From NCBI RefSeq assembly GCF_014596945.1, contig NZ_JACVXB010000001.1, forward strand, positions 62,001-126,000: a stretch of DNA of 64,000 nt, read 5' to 3'. Position numbers and translations under genes: made by a program. This document shows, one piece after another, positions 35,977 to 45,839 of the stretch (position 1 is its first letter; each line of letters begins with the position of its first letter). The DNA comes from Aestuariibaculum sediminum. Lineage in GTDB: Bacteria; Bacteroidota; Bacteroidia; Flavobacteriales; Flavobacteriaceae. The notes under the pieces were generated by a model that worked only from the letters and a program-made list of their open reading frames with translations, had not been told where the DNA came from and made no database searches.

Positions 35977-36007
35977 AATGAGAACCTGAAACAAGTTCAG
36001 GTTGACG
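35977..36007 (-). repeat. REP-like CAACCTGAA hairpin, copy 2 (between trpD and trpC)
   Basis: AACCTGAA (35983-35990) and TTCAGGTT (35996-36003) form a perfect 8-base stem around ACAAG. On the minus strand the element reads CAACCTGAACTTGTTTCAGG and on to TTCTCATT, the same as copy 1 at 10354-10381 apart from a few substitutions. A second small hairpin, GCTGAA-TGCAT-TTCAGC at 35951-35967, stands next to the trpD stop. Because no T-run follows, termination is unlikely. Confidence 0.6.
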
Positions 36008-36011
36008 AAAA

Positions 36012-36797
36012 ATGAATATACTAGATAAAATAACCGCCGACAAAAAGAACGAAGTTGCGTTACGAAAATCGTTAATCCCAACCTCGCAATTGGAGCAATC
36101 GGTATTATTCAACAGAACAACAATTTCCTTAGCCAAAAAACTTAGAACGAGCAATACAGGCATTATCGCCGAGCATAAACGTCGTTCGCCATCAAAATCG
36201 GTTATCAATCACAATTTAAATGTAAACGATGTTGCCCAAGGCTACGAAAATGCTGGCGTTTGCGGTATGTCTGTTTTAACCGATGGCAAATATTTTGGAG
36301 GCTCTTTAGACGATTTATTACTGGCGCGTGCCTCATGTAATTTACCATTATTACGTAAAGAGTTTATTATAGACGAATACCAACTACTGGAAGCCAAAGC
36401 TTACGGCGCCGATGTTATTCTGCTCATCGCTGCTATTTTAAGCAGAGATGAGATAAAACGATTTTCAGAATTTGCAAAAAGCTTGAACCTTGACGTGTTG
36501 TTAGAAGTGCACAACGAAGAAGAACTCAACAAAAGCATCATGCCAAGTTTAGATATGCTGGGCGTAAATAACCGAAACCTTAAAACCTTCGACGTGAGTT
36601 TAGAGACCAGCAAATCTTTAAGCCAGCAAATTCCAGACGATTTTGTAAAAGTATCCGAAAGTGGCATAAGTAATATCGACGCCATTAAAGCATTAAAACC
36701 TTTTGGTTACCAAGGATTTTTAATTGGTGAAAATTTTATGAAAACCAATAACGCTGGCGAGAGTGCAGCGCAATTTATAAAAGAACTGAAGTCATGA
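36012..36797 (+). CDS. trpC: Indole-3-glycerol phosphate synthase
   Basis: The 261-residue TIM-barrel enzyme cyclises and decarboxylates carboxyphenylamino-deoxyribulose phosphate. Diagnostic segments are AEHKRRSPSKSVIN near residue 57-70, LPLLRKEFIIDEYQLLEAKAYGAD, LEVHNEEEL, GVNNRNLKTF and SESGISN, which together supply the catalytic Lys and Glu residues and the phosphate site. The start lies five bases after the REP-like hairpin. Its stop codon overlaps the trpF start by four bases (ATGA), a sign of translational coupling. Confidence 0.97.
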   Translation: MNILDKITADKKNEVALRKSLIPTSQLEQSVLFNRTTISLAKKLRTSNTGIIAEHKRRSPSKSVINHNLNVNDVAQGYENAGVCGMSVLTDGKYFGGSLDDLLLARASCNLPLLRKEFIIDEYQLLEAKAYGADVILLIAAILSRDEIKRFSEFAKSLNLDVLLEVHNEEELNKSIMPSLDMLGVNNRNLKTFDVSLETSKSLSQQIPDDFVKVSESGISNIDAIKALKPFGYQGFLIGENFMKTNNAGESAAQFIKELKS

Positions 36798-37444
36798 AGT
36801 TAAAAATTTGCGGCATGAAATACCAAGATAATATCCAAGCGGTAGCAGCTTTGCAGCCCGATTATTTAGGATTTATCTTTTATGAGACATCAGCAAGATA
36901 TTTCAATTCAGCTATTCCAAATATTTCTAAAACTATAAAAAAGACAGGGGTTTTTGTGAATGAAACTTTAGATGTGGTTCATGAAAAAATTAAAACATAC
37001 AACCTACAAGCCGTTCAATTACATGGCGAAGAATTGCCCGAATATTGCGAAAGATTAAGAGATACAATCTTGTCTGGCGGAGTCGAGATAATAAAAGTAT
37101 TTTCAATAAAAGACGACTTCAAATTCGACCAATTAGAACCTTATGAAACGGTTTGCGATTTCTTCTTGTTTGATACCAAAGGAAAATTACCTGGAGGCAA
37201 TGGTTACACCTTCAATTGGGATGTATTAAATAAGTATCCTTCAACAAAACCTTATTTTTTAAGCGGAGGCATAGGCTTGGAAGAAACTGAGAAATTAAAA
37301 TCATTTTATAAAAGTCCGGCATCAAAATACTGTTACGCTATTGATGTAAACAGTAAATTTGAAATTGAACCAGGCCTAAAAGATACAGAACAACTAAAAC
37401 AATTTATTAATCGGATTAGAAAATTAAATTCGAGTAGGCACTAA
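36794..37444 (+). CDS. trpF: Phosphoribosylanthranilate isomerase
   Basis: The 216-residue TIM-barrel isomerase begins MKLKICGMKYQDNI, where Cys5 is in the place of the catalytic base of the family. The general acid is the Asp in FFLFDTKGKLPGGNG, which is followed by a phosphate-binding FLSGGIGLEE. It overlaps trpC by four bases. It is a separate protein here and not fused to TrpC. The C-terminal extension is basic (NRIRKLNSSRH). It gives the substrate for TrpC. Confidence 0.95.
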   Translation: MKLKICGMKYQDNIQAVAALQPDYLGFIFYETSARYFNSAIPNISKTIKKTGVFVNETLDVVHEKIKTYNLQAVQLHGEELPEYCERLRDTILSGGVEIIKVFSIKDDFKFDQLEPYETVCDFFLFDTKGKLPGGNGYTFNWDVLNKYPSTKPYFLSGGIGLEETEKLKSFYKSPASKYCYAIDVNSKFEIEPGLKDTEQLKQFINRIRKLNSSRH

Positions 37445-37477
37445 GCCAAAATTTTCTAACTTATTAAAAGAAATAAA

Positions 37478-38659
37478 ATGAACTATAACGTAAATGAAAA
37501 AGGGTATTATGGCGAATTTGGAGGTGCCTTTATTCCTGAAATGCTTTACCCAAACGTAGAAGAATTACGCCAAAATTATTTAAAAGTTATGGCCGAGCCT
37601 TCTTTTCAGCAGGAATTTAATCAACTACTAAAAGATTATGTGGGTCGCCCGTCGCCTTTATATTTTGCCAAACGCTTATCTGAAAAATACAATACCAAAA
37701 TTTATTTGAAGCGCGAAGACCTAAATCATACTGGAGCACATAAAATCAACAATACCATTGGGCAAATTCTTATGGCAAAACGTTTGGGCAAAACCCGCAT
37801 TATTGCCGAAACTGGTGCTGGACAGCATGGTGTGGCCACTGCCACGGTTTGTGCATTAATGGGATTAGAATGTATAGTATACATGGGCGAAATTGATATT
37901 GCTCGCCAAGCGCCAAATGTAGCCCGCATGAAAATGTTAGGCGCAAGCGTAATTCCTGCAAAATCGGGTAGTCGCACACTAAAAGATGCCACCAACGAAG
38001 CCATTCGCGATTGGATAAACAACCCCGTAAACACCCATTATATTATTGGGTCGGCCATTGGACCACACCCCTACCCCGATATGGTAACTCGATTTCAGTC
38101 GGTAATTTCAGAAGAAATTAAATCGCAATTAAAGGAACATGAAGGTCGCGAAAACCCAGATTATGTGGTAGCTTGTATTGGCGGTGGAAGTAACGCTGCT
38201 GGCACATATTATCATTTTTTACATGAAGAAGATGTTAATATTATTGCGGTTGAAGCAGCTGGCCATGGTGTCGATTCTGGTGAAAGTGCGGCAACTTCCA
38301 TATTAGGAAAAGAAGGTGTTATTCATGGTTGTAAAACCCTATTAATGCAAACTAACGACGGACAAATTACTGAGCCCTATTCCATTTCCGCAGGTTTAGA
38401 TTACCCTGGCGTTGGCCCCATGCATGCGCATTTATGCAAAACTGGACGCGCTGAATTTATGGCCATAACCGACGACGATGCCATGAATGCAGGCCTCGAA
38501 TTATGTAAATTGGAAGGTATTATACCTGCTATAGAAAGTTCGCATGCCTTAGCCATTTTCGAACAAAAACCCTTTAAACCAGACGATGTTGTTGTAGTTA
38601 GTTTATCGGGACGCGGTGATAAAGATTTACAGAATTATATTGATTATTTTAAGATATAA
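37478..38659 (+). CDS. trpB: Tryptophan synthase beta chain
   Basis: The 393-residue PLP enzyme joins indole with serine to form tryptophan. Lys89 in [13 protein letters not shown] is the PLP Schiff-base lysine, and the phosphate is held by [12 protein letters not shown] near residue 228-239. The N-terminal [14 protein letters not shown] and the segment [14 protein letters not shown] are typical for the TrpB1 type that pairs with TrpA. It lies 33 bases after trpF and eight bases before trpA. Confidence 0.97.
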   Translation: MNYNVNEKGYYGEFGGAFIPEMLYPNVEELRQNYLKVMAEPSFQQEFNQLLKDYVGRPSPLYFAKRLSEKYNTKIYLKREDLNHTGAHKINNTIGQILMAKRLGKTRIIAETGAGQHGVATATVCALMGLECIVYMGEIDIARQAPNVARMKMLGASVIPAKSGSRTLKDATNEAIRDWINNPVNTHYIIGSAIGPHPYPDMVTRFQSVISEEIKSQLKEHEGRENPDYVVACIGGGSNAAGTYYHFLHEEDVNIIAVEAAGHGVDSGESAATSILGKEGVIHGCKTLLMQTNDGQITEPYSISAGLDYPGVGPMHAHLCKTGRAEFMAITDDDAMNAGLELCKLEGIIPAIESSHALAIFEQKPFKPDDVVVVSLSGRGDKDLQNYIDYFKI

Positions 38660-38667
38660 CAATTACA

Positions 38668-39429
38668 ATGAACAGAATACAGCAAAAAATACAAGAAGAT
38701 AAAAAATTACTATCTATATATTTTACCGCAGGTTACCCCAACTTAAACGATACGGTAACCATAATTGAAGATTTAGAAAAAAACGGAGTTGATTTAATTG
38801 AAATCGGTTTACCGTTTAGCGACCCGTTAGCTGATGGCCCAACCATTCAAGACAGCTCAACAAAAGCATTGAAAAATGGCATGACGACCGAAACGCTTTT
38901 TAATCAATTAAAGGATATTCGCAAAACCGTAAATATTCCGTTAATTATTATGGGATATTTCAATCCTATGTTACAATATGGGGTTGAAGCATTTTGTAAA
39001 AAGTGTGCGGAGATTGGTATCGACGGATTAATCATCCCCGATTTACCTGTTGATGTATATCACGAAGAATACAAAGCTATTTTCGATACATACGGATTAA
39101 TTAACGTGTTTTTAATAACGCCACAAACAAGCGATGATCGTATTCGATTTATCGATTCTATCTCTAACGGATTTATCTATATGGTGAGTAGTGCCAGCGT
39201 AACGGGTAGTCAGTCTGGATTTGGAGATGAACAAAAAGCTTATTTCAAGCGTATTGCCGATATGCAATTAAAAAATCCACAAATTGTTGGCTTTGGCATT
39301 AACAATAATGACACCTTTGCTCAAGCCACTTCGTATGCGCAAGGTGCTATTATAGGAAGTGCATTTATAAAGCATTTAACTGAAAAAGGCACCAATCAAA
39401 TTGAAAAATTTGTAAAAACTATTCGATAA
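38668..39429 (+). CDS. trpA: Tryptophan synthase alpha chain
   Basis: The 253-residue TIM-barrel protein cleaves indole-3-glycerol phosphate to indole, which is channelled to TrpB. LIEIGLPFSDPLADGPTIQ holds the catalytic Glu45 and Asp56, which correspond to Glu49 and Asp60 of the E. coli enzyme. The phosphate is bound near GFGINNND and GAIIGSAF. It is the last gene of the trp operon. A weak hairpin at about 39488-39520 may end the transcript before the GNAT/nitrilase gene. Confidence 0.97.
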   Translation: MNRIQQKIQEDKKLLSIYFTAGYPNLNDTVTIIEDLEKNGVDLIEIGLPFSDPLADGPTIQDSSTKALKNGMTTETLFNQLKDIRKTVNIPLIIMGYFNPMLQYGVEAFCKKCAEIGIDGLIIPDLPVDVYHEEYKAIFDTYGLINVFLITPQTSDDRIRFIDSISNGFIYMVSSASVTGSQSGFGDEQKAYFKRIADMQLKNPQIVGFGINNNDTFAQATSYAQGAIIGSAFIKHLTEKGTNQIEKFVKTIR

Positions 39430-39485
39430 ACCATCATTTCATTCCCTTACTTCGATTACAATTTACCTACCTGAATAACATCGAA

Positions 39486-39520
39486 TTAAGGGGATTGAAT
39501 TTATTTACTAATCCTTTTTA
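39486..39520 (+). terminator. Possible terminator after trpA
   Basis: AAGGGGATT (39488-39496) can pair, with two G-T pairs, with AATCCTTTT (about 39510-39518), and a short T-run follows. The stem is weak and the call uncertain; read-through into the gene at 39583 is possible. Confidence 0.4.
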
Positions 39521-39582
39521 CTTCTGTTTAAAATCCTTAAATTTCATAGCATAAACAAGTAATAAACTATCCTGAAATATTT

Positions 39583-41103
39583 ATGGAAGACATTGAAAAC
39601 ATTGAATTAGCCTACCTAAGTTTAAATGATTACGATGAATTAAAGGAGGCGATGATCGCTTCTTATTCTACTATGCCTGATGCCTATTGGCGTGAATTTC
39701 AGATAAAAAAACTCATCGACATGTTCCCTGAAGGTCAGGTAGTTATAAAGGTTAACAATCAAATTGCGGGTTGCGCGTTATGTATTATTGTCGATTATGA
39801 TAAATTTGGAGACAACCACACTTACAAGGATATAACGGGCAACTATACTTTTAACACGCATAACCCCAAAGGTGATATAATTTATGGTATAGAGATATTT
39901 ATTAAACCTGAATTTCGCGGCTTACGCTTAGGCAGAAGGCTTTACGATTATCGCAAAGAACTATGCGAACGGTTAAATTTAAAAGGTTTAGCCTTTGGCG
40001 GGAGAATTCCAAACTACAAACAATATGCCGAGACCTTAAGTCCTAAAGAATATATTGCTAAAGTACGAAGCAAAGAAATTAATGATCCTGTACTTAACTT
40101 TCAAATATCTAACGACTTCCACCCCACCCGGATAATCAAAAATTATTTGGAAGGCGATGTCGATTCAAAAGATTATGCGGTGCTTTTAGAGTGGGATAAT
40201 ATCTATTACGAAAAAGAAACCCAACAAGCAGCAACCATAAAGAAAATTGTACGTCTAGGCCTAATTCAATGGCAAATGCGCACTTATAAAGATTTAGACG
40301 AACTCATGCATCAGGCCGAATTTTTTGTTGATGCCGTTTCTGGCTACCGGAGTGATTTTGCTTTGTTCCCGGAGTTCTTTAATGCACCTCTGATGGCAGA
40401 AAACAATCATATGTCTACCCCAGATGCCATAAGAGAATTAGCTAAACATACATCGGAAATCGTACAAAGGTTTTCAAAATTAGCCATCAGTTATAATATT
40501 AATATCATAACGGGTAGTATGCCAGAAATGGTAAACGACAAATTGTACAATGTTGGATATTTGTGCCGACGCGATGGGTCTATGGAACGTTACGAAAAAC
40601 TTCACGTAACGCCCGACGAAGCAAAAGTCTGGGGCATGGTAGGTGGCAACAAGCTTAATACTTTTGAAACCGACTGTGGCAAAATTGGGGTTTTAATCTG
40701 CTACGACTCCGAATTTCCTGAATTAAGCCGTTTACTGGCCGATGAAGGCATGGATATTTTATTTGTTCCCTTTTTAACCGACACTCAAAACGGGTATTCT
40801 CGTGTCCGTCACTGTGCACAGGCTCGAGCTATTGAAAATGAATGCTATGTCGCCATTGCTGGTAGTGTTGGTAATTTGCCAAAGGTGGAAAATATGGACA
40901 TACAATATGCACAATCTATGGTATTTACACCCTGTGATTTTGCCTTTCCTACCAATGGCATAAAGGCTGAAGCAACACCTAACACCGAAATGATTTTAAT
41001 TGCTGATGTAGATATCGATTTACTTCGAGAACTGAATCAATTTGGAAGTGTTAAAAACCTGAAAGACCGTAGAAAAGACATTTTCAACCTAAAAAAATTG
41101 TAG
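39583..41103 (+). CDS. GNAT acetyltransferase fused to a carbon-nitrogen hydrolase
   Basis: The 506-residue protein has two domains. Residues 1 to about 220 form a GNAT-type acyltransferase with GIEIFIKPEFRGLRLGRRLY, where RGLRLGR is the acetyl-CoA loop. Residues from about 225 onward form a nitrilase-type hydrolase with its Glu-Lys-Cys triad: FALFPEFFNAP, MERYEKLHVTPDE and GVLICYDSEFPE. Bifunctional proteins of this layout are known in bacteria, but the substrate is not. A likely scheme is release of a carboxylate or ammonia from an amide next to an N-acylation step. It follows trpA by 153 bases on the same strand and may or may not be read from the trp transcript. Confidence 0.85.
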   Translation: MEDIENIELAYLSLNDYDELKEAMIASYSTMPDAYWREFQIKKLIDMFPEGQVVIKVNNQIAGCALCIIVDYDKFGDNHTYKDITGNYTFNTHNPKGDIIYGIEIFIKPEFRGLRLGRRLYDYRKELCERLNLKGLAFGGRIPNYKQYAETLSPKEYIAKVRSKEINDPVLNFQISNDFHPTRIIKNYLEGDVDSKDYAVLLEWDNIYYEKETQQAATIKKIVRLGLIQWQMRTYKDLDELMHQAEFFVDAVSGYRSDFALFPEFFNAPLMAENNHMSTPDAIRELAKHTSEIVQRFSKLAISYNINIITGSMPEMVNDKLYNVGYLCRRDGSMERYEKLHVTPDEAKVWGMVGGNKLNTFETDCGKIGVLICYDSEFPELSRLLADEGMDILFVPFLTDTQNGYSRVRHCAQARAIENECYVAIAGSVGNLPKVENMDIQYAQSMVFTPCDFAFPTNGIKAEATPNTEMILIADVDIDLLRELNQFGSVKNLKDRRKDIFNLKKL

Positions 41104-41207
41104 AACTTACAAATTGTATTTCAACGAATTAACCAAAAATTACTTTTCATATTGTAGTTAATTTAATAACTTGTTGTAACCAAATTTAACAAACTAACCC
41201 TACAATT

Positions 41208-41615
41208 ATGAAATGGTATTTAAAAGTCATTCTAGACAACTATGCCAATTTTAATGGCAGAGCCCGACGTAAGGCCTATTGGATATTCTTTTTTTTCAAT
41301 TTACTCATCACTTATGTAATTGCACATATTGCCAGTATTTTGGTTGAACTTACAGACGTTTTATATTTAATGTTTCTCCCCATAATTTATCTCATTGCAG
41401 TTGCAGTTCCAACTATTGCAGTTGGAGTGAGACGTATGCACGACCTTGGAAAACCAGGCTGGATTTTATTTATACCAATTTATAGCTTTGTTCTAGCTGT
41501 ATCGAGCGGCGAAGTTGGAACTAACAAATATGGCGAAGATCCAAAACATGAAACTCAAGAAACTATTAAAGATTATATAAACGACATATTTGCATTACGA
41601 GAACAGCAAACTTAA
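41208..41615 (+). CDS. DUF805 membrane protein, first of a pair
   Basis: The 135-residue protein begins MKWYLKVILDNYANFNGRAR, the start typical of DUF805, followed by RKAYWIFFFFNLLITYVIA. There are about four membrane segments, and the family loop AVGVRRMHDLGKPGWILFIP is present near residue 74-93. A charged tail with EDPKHETQET follows. DUF805 proteins are small inner-membrane proteins without an assigned role. It is 45-50 percent like the next gene by eye, which marks a tandem duplication. Confidence 0.8.
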   Translation: MKWYLKVILDNYANFNGRARRKAYWIFFFFNLLITYVIAHIASILVELTDVLYLMFLPIIYLIAVAVPTIAVGVRRMHDLGKPGWILFIPIYSFVLAVSSGEVGTNKYGEDPKHETQETIKDYINDIFALREQQT

Positions 41616-41717
41616 TCAGAGATATTTTATTACATATTAAAAAAGAAATATCCTACTATTTTAAATAAATTGAATATATTTACCCTAATAATTTGTAATC
41701 AATTTAACCCAAATCTT

Positions 41718-42107
41718 ATGAAATGGTATTTGAAAGTCGTAAAAGAAAATTACGCCAATTTTAACGGAAGGGCACGTCGTAAAGAGTATTGGATGTTCGT
41801 TTTGTTCAACATGCTTTTTACTTATGCAATTGCTTTTTTGTCTGGACTATTAGTAACACTAACCGATAATGTTGCTTTAGCTTTTATCTATGTAATATAC
41901 CTTTTGGCTGTATTTATTCCATCGTTGGCAGTGGGCGTTCGCCGAATGCATGACGTTGGTAAAAGTGGCTGGTATTTATTAATCCCAATTTATAGCTTTA
42001 TACTGGCAGTTACAGAAGGTGATCGCGGTGTAAACAAATATGGTCCAGACCCTAAAAATGAAAACATTGAAGAAATAGACCAGATTGGACAAGTACAAGT
42101 AGACTAA
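41718..42107 (+). CDS. DUF805 membrane protein, second of a pair
   Basis: The 129-residue protein starts MKWYLKVVKENYANFNGRAR at the ATG at 41718; an upstream extension to 41670 is unlikely because the family start fits here exactly. It has four membrane segments and the loop AVGVRRMHDVGKSGWYLLIP. The C-terminal tail (DPKNENIEEIDQIGQVQVD) differs from that of the first copy. A strong terminator follows at 42130. The function is unknown. Confidence 0.8.
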   Translation: MKWYLKVVKENYANFNGRARRKEYWMFVLFNMLFTYAIAFLSGLLVTLTDNVALAFIYVIYLLAVFIPSLAVGVRRMHDVGKSGWYLLIPIYSFILAVTEGDRGVNKYGPDPKNENIEEIDQIGQVQVD

Positions 42108-42129
42108 CTTTATAATAATTCCAAAATGA

Positions 42130-42160
42130 CCCCATAATTTTTATTATGGGGTTTTATTTT
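42130..42160 (+). terminator. Intrinsic terminator after the DUF805 pair
   Basis: CCCCATAAT (42130-42138) pairs with ATTATGGGG (42143-42151) around a TTTT loop, and TTTTATTTTTT follows. The stem is perfect. Confidence 0.85.
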
Positions 42161-42454
42161 TTCTTATGTATCCAGAACTTCTACTGTTTAATCCCTAAAC
42201 CAGAAAATTGAATCCATAAACCAAAATTATTTCAGTTATTCCAGCCACCATTATTAGCACAGAAAACACCTACGGCAAAAGGATTTTACAGATGATTAAA
42301 CGTATCTTAACCTAAACTAAATATTAAAATATTAATTAATTAAAAAAAAATCATTATTTTTAAGAAAACCATTACAAATAAATTTTTCTATAAGGTTACA
42401 ATTAAAAGTTAGTCACTTTTTATTTTTTATCAACCTTTAACTTTTTTAATCATT
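42161..42454. other. Intergenic region before the sulfatase pair
   Basis: The stretch holds no ORF of useful length. Its last 70 bases resemble the 5' leader of the second sulfatase gene (AAAAGTTAGTCACTTTT here and AAAAGTTATTCACTTTT at about 44169), so the two genes share a leader from their duplication. No promoter box of the TAnnTTTG type was found. Confidence 0.4.
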
Positions 42455-43996
42455 ATGAAATTAAAATCCTTTGCAACAACACTATTTTTATGCGTTACAA
42501 TGAGCGTTTTGGCGCAAGACAAACCCAACATTCTAATTATCTTTCCAGATGATGTCGGTTGGAGTAACGTAAGTGCGTTTGGCAATGGCGTTATGGGATA
42601 CACAACCCCCAACATAGACCGCATTGCTAAAGAAGGTGCCATGTTTACAGAGCACTACGCACAACCTAGTTGTACTGCTGGACGGGCAGCATTAATAACC
42701 GGACAATACCCGATAAGAAGTGGTATGACTACCGTAGGACGCCCAGGAGCTGAACTAGGACTAAAAAAGGAAAGTCCAACATTGGCCGAAGTTCTTAAGG
42801 AGCAAGGCTATGCTACAGGACAATTCGGAAAGAATCATTTAGGCGACAGAAACGAGCATCTTCCAACAGTGCATGGTTTTGACGAATTCTTTGGAAATTT
42901 ATACCATTTAAACACGCAGGAAGAGTTTGAGCAAAAAGACTACCCTCAAGACCCAGAATATTTCAAAAAATATGGAACAAGAGGCGTGCTTCATACCTGG
43001 GCAACAAATAAGGATGACCAAACGGTGGATCCGAGATTTGGAAAAGTTGGTAAACAAAAAATTGAAGATACAGGTCAACTATCTAGAAAAAGAATGGAAA
43101 CCGTTGATGAAGAATTCAAAGAAGCTATGATGGATTTCATCAAAAGATCTAAGTCGGATGACAAACCTTTCTTCGCTTGGTTTAACCCAAGTAGAATGCA
43201 CATGTTTACACGACTGAAAGAGGAAAGTCGCTATCTAGCTTTACCACACACTACCGAACATGATTTTTACGGAAGTGGGATGATAGAACATGACATGATG
43301 GTTGGTGAGATTTTAGATGAACTAGAGGAAATGGGATTACTAGATAACACTATCGTTGTTTATTCTACTGATAATGGTCCTGAGCACAGTGCTCGTACTC
43401 ATGGTGGAACCACCCCTTTTAGAGGTGAAAAAATGACTACTTATGAAGGTGGTGTTAGAGTCCCTACCATGGTTATGTGGAAAAATAAGATTCCTGCAGG
43501 ACAAAGGCTTCAAGGTATTCAATCTCATATGGATTTCTTTACAACACTTGCCGCAGCAGCAGGAGTACCTGATGTCGTTGAAAAAATGGATAAAGAAAAA
43601 AAACAATATATCGATGGGGTAAACAATCTTGATTATTGGTTAGGTAAAACCGATAAGAGTAACCGAAACAACTTCATATATTATCACGAATCAGATATTA
43701 GGGCGGTAAGAATAAATCAGTGGAAAATGCATTTCCAAACAAGTGAAGATTATTATGCTGTTTATGTGAAACAAAAATTCCCAATCATGTATAATATCCA
43801 TTTCGACCCTTACGAAAGTTTTGATAATTTAACCGATAGGTCGGACATGCTTCAACGTAAGCAATTTATTAACGAACCTATGCAGGAGCTTCTTGCTGAA
43901 CACATTAAATCGTTAGTAGAATATCCTCCTGTACAAAAAGCTGCTAGCTTTGACTTTTCTGAAATCATTAAACAATTACAGGAAGGCAAACAATAA
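42455..43996 (+). CDS. Exported sulfatase, first of a paralogous pair
   Basis: The 513-residue S1-type sulfatase has a signal peptide ending VLAQ-DK. The metal-site start is ILIIFPDDVGWSNVS and the formylglycine motif is CTAGR at residues 73-77, a C-x-A-x-R variant of the usual C-x-P-x-R. Late active-site parts are [20 protein letters not shown] and GGVRVPTMVMWKN. It would remove sulfate esters from a polysaccharide or other sulfated compound outside the cytoplasm. The gene at 44216 is a clear paralogue with the same signal peptide and the same C73 motif. Confidence 0.92.
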   Translation: MKLKSFATTLFLCVTMSVLAQDKPNILIIFPDDVGWSNVSAFGNGVMGYTTPNIDRIAKEGAMFTEHYAQPSCTAGRAALITGQYPIRSGMTTVGRPGAELGLKKESPTLAEVLKEQGYATGQFGKNHLGDRNEHLPTVHGFDEFFGNLYHLNTQEEFEQKDYPQDPEYFKKYGTRGVLHTWATNKDDQTVDPRFGKVGKQKIEDTGQLSRKRMETVDEEFKEAMMDFIKRSKSDDKPFFAWFNPSRMHMFTRLKEESRYLALPHTTEHDFYGSGMIEHDMMVGEILDELEEMGLLDNTIVVYSTDNGPEHSARTHGGTTPFRGEKMTTYEGGVRVPTMVMWKNKIPAGQRLQGIQSHMDFFTTLAAAAGVPDVVEKMDKEKKQYIDGVNNLDYWLGKTDKSNRNNFIYYHESDIRAVRINQWKMHFQTSEDYYAVYVKQKFPIMYNIHFDPYESFDNLTDRSDMLQRKQFINEPMQELLAEHIKSLVEYPPVQKAASFDFSEIIKQLQEGKQ

Positions 43997-44006
43997 ACAA
44001 TTTTCA

Positions 44007-44041
44007 CAAAAAAAGCCGGAGTAAATGCTCTGGCTTTTTTT
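44007..44041 (+). terminator. Intrinsic terminator after the first sulfatase
   Basis: AGCCGGAG and CTCTGGCT form a stem with one G-T pair, flanked by A- and T-runs. Confidence 0.75.
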
Positions 44042-44215
44042 CATTTAATAAATCCTTTTTATTTTAAATTTTATTAACCAAAACCAATTTAATAAGCAGC
44101 CAATCAAACAATAAAAAAATTGTATATTTAAAGAACCAACAAAACAATTCTTCAAAAGAGTATAGCCAAAAGTTATTCACTTTTAAAATTTATTAACCTA
44201 ATTTAATATTAACTT

Positions 44216-45787
44216 ATGAAATTAAAATCCATCGCAGCAACACTATTTTTATGTGTTACAACGGGCGTATTCGCTCAGGACAAACCCAACATTTTAGTTA
44301 TTTGGGGTGACGACGTAGGTTGGCAAAACGTAAGTGCCTATGGTATGGGTACCATGGGGTATACCACGCCAAATATTGACAGAATTGGAAATGAAGGTAT
44401 ACGATTTACAGACCATTATGCACAACCGAGCTGTACTGCTGGTAGAGCATCATTTATTACTGGGCAATACCCTATTAGAAGTGGTATGACCACAGTAGGA
44501 CAACCTGGAGACGCACTCGGTCTGCAAGCTGCTTCGCCTTGTCTTGCCGAAGTATTAAAAGAAGAAGGCTATGCTACGGGACATTTTGGAAAAAACCACC
44601 TTGGTGACCGAAATGAACATTTACCCACGGCGCATGGATTCGATGAGTTTTACGGAAATTTGTACCACTTAAACACTCAGGAAGAGTCAGAGCAACGAGA
44701 CTATCAGAACTTTGCTAAAGCCTATTCGGGAAATTTAGAAGAATATGAGAAAAAATTTGGAACTCGAGGTGTCATTCACTCATGGGCAACCGATAAAGAG
44801 GATAGTACAGACGACCCGCGCTTTGGAAAAGTAGGCAAACAACGTATTGAAGACACAGGGCCATTAACTCAGGAACGCATGAAAGACTTCGATGGAGCTG
44901 AAGTAATTCCTATGGCCGAAAAATTCATGAAGAAAGCCAAAGACGATAAAAAGCCCTTTTTTGTTTGGTTAAATACCTCTAGAATGCACCTATATACCCG
45001 TTTAAATGAAAAATGGCGTTATGCAGCTGAAAATTATACTTCTGAAGCAGATGTTTACGGTAGCGGTATGCTACAACATGATCATGATATAGGCACCGTA
45101 TTAAAATGGTTAGAAGACCAAGGTTTAGATGAAAATACAATTATATGGTACTCTACCGATAATGGCCCCGAACATAATTCCTGGCCACATGGAGGAACAA
45201 CCCCATTTCGCGGAGAAAAAATGGGAACTACCGAAGGTGGTGTGCGCGTACTTAGTATGGTAAAATGGCCAAACGTTATTAAACCTGGACAAGTTTTAAA
45301 CGGAATTCAAGCACATATGGATATGTTTACATCATTAGCTGCAGCTGCCGGAGTAGAAGATGTTGCCGACAAAATGATGAGAGAGAAAAAACAATATATA
45401 GATGGCGTTAATAATCTGCCGTACTGGAAGGGCGAGACCGATAAATCGGAGCGTGATATGTTCTACTATTATTACGAAAGTAAATTAAATGCGGTCAGGA
45501 TGGGACCTTGGAAATTCCATTTCAATTATAAAGAAACCTATTATGGTAATATTCAACCAAGGACTGCGCCTCTGATATTTAACTTAAGAATGGATCCTTT
45601 TGAAAGTTATGATAGTGAAGACGCTTACGGGCACCTGATGCAAAAAGTATCCTGGTTAATGGCTCCTATGGGAGAACAAATGGGTAAACACATAAAAACG
45701 CTTATCGATTACCCTCCTGTACAAGGTGGAAAAAGTTTCGATATGTCTAACGTAATGGATGCTGTAGTTAAAAAAGGACATCAGTAA
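44216..45787 (+). CDS. Exported sulfatase, second of a paralogous pair
   Basis: The 523-residue protein is like the gene at 42455 over its length. It has the signal peptide ending VFAQ-DK, the metal-site [15 protein letters not shown], the C-x-A-x-R motif CTAGR at residues 73-77, and [19 protein letters not shown] near the C-terminal part of the active site. An insertion of about ten residues (around [14 protein letters not shown]) distinguishes it. The first start residues ([17 protein letters not shown]) are nearly the same as in the paralogue, as is the leader. It ends at a strong terminator. Confidence 0.92.
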   Translation: MKLKSIAATLFLCVTTGVFAQDKPNILVIWGDDVGWQNVSAYGMGTMGYTTPNIDRIGNEGIRFTDHYAQPSCTAGRASFITGQYPIRSGMTTVGQPGDALGLQAASPCLAEVLKEEGYATGHFGKNHLGDRNEHLPTAHGFDEFYGNLYHLNTQEESEQRDYQNFAKAYSGNLEEYEKKFGTRGVIHSWATDKEDSTDDPRFGKVGKQRIEDTGPLTQERMKDFDGAEVIPMAEKFMKKAKDDKKPFFVWLNTSRMHLYTRLNEKWRYAAENYTSEADVYGSGMLQHDHDIGTVLKWLEDQGLDENTIIWYSTDNGPEHNSWPHGGTTPFRGEKMGTTEGGVRVLSMVKWPNVIKPGQVLNGIQAHMDMFTSLAAAAGVEDVADKMMREKKQYIDGVNNLPYWKGETDKSERDMFYYYYESKLNAVRMGPWKFHFNYKETYYGNIQPRTAPLIFNLRMDPFESYDSEDAYGHLMQKVSWLMAPMGEQMGKHIKTLIDYPPVQGGKSFDMSNVMDAVVKKGHQ

Positions 45788-45806
45788 TTTATGTTGATAT
45801 AAAGTC

Positions 45807-45839
45807 AAAAAAGTTCGGGCTGTTGCCCGAACTTTTTTT
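45807..45839 (+). terminator. Intrinsic terminator after the second sulfatase
   Basis: AAAAAAGTTCGGGC and GCCCGAACTTTTTTT form a nearly perfect stem around a short TGTT loop, with a T-run. Confidence 0.9.
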
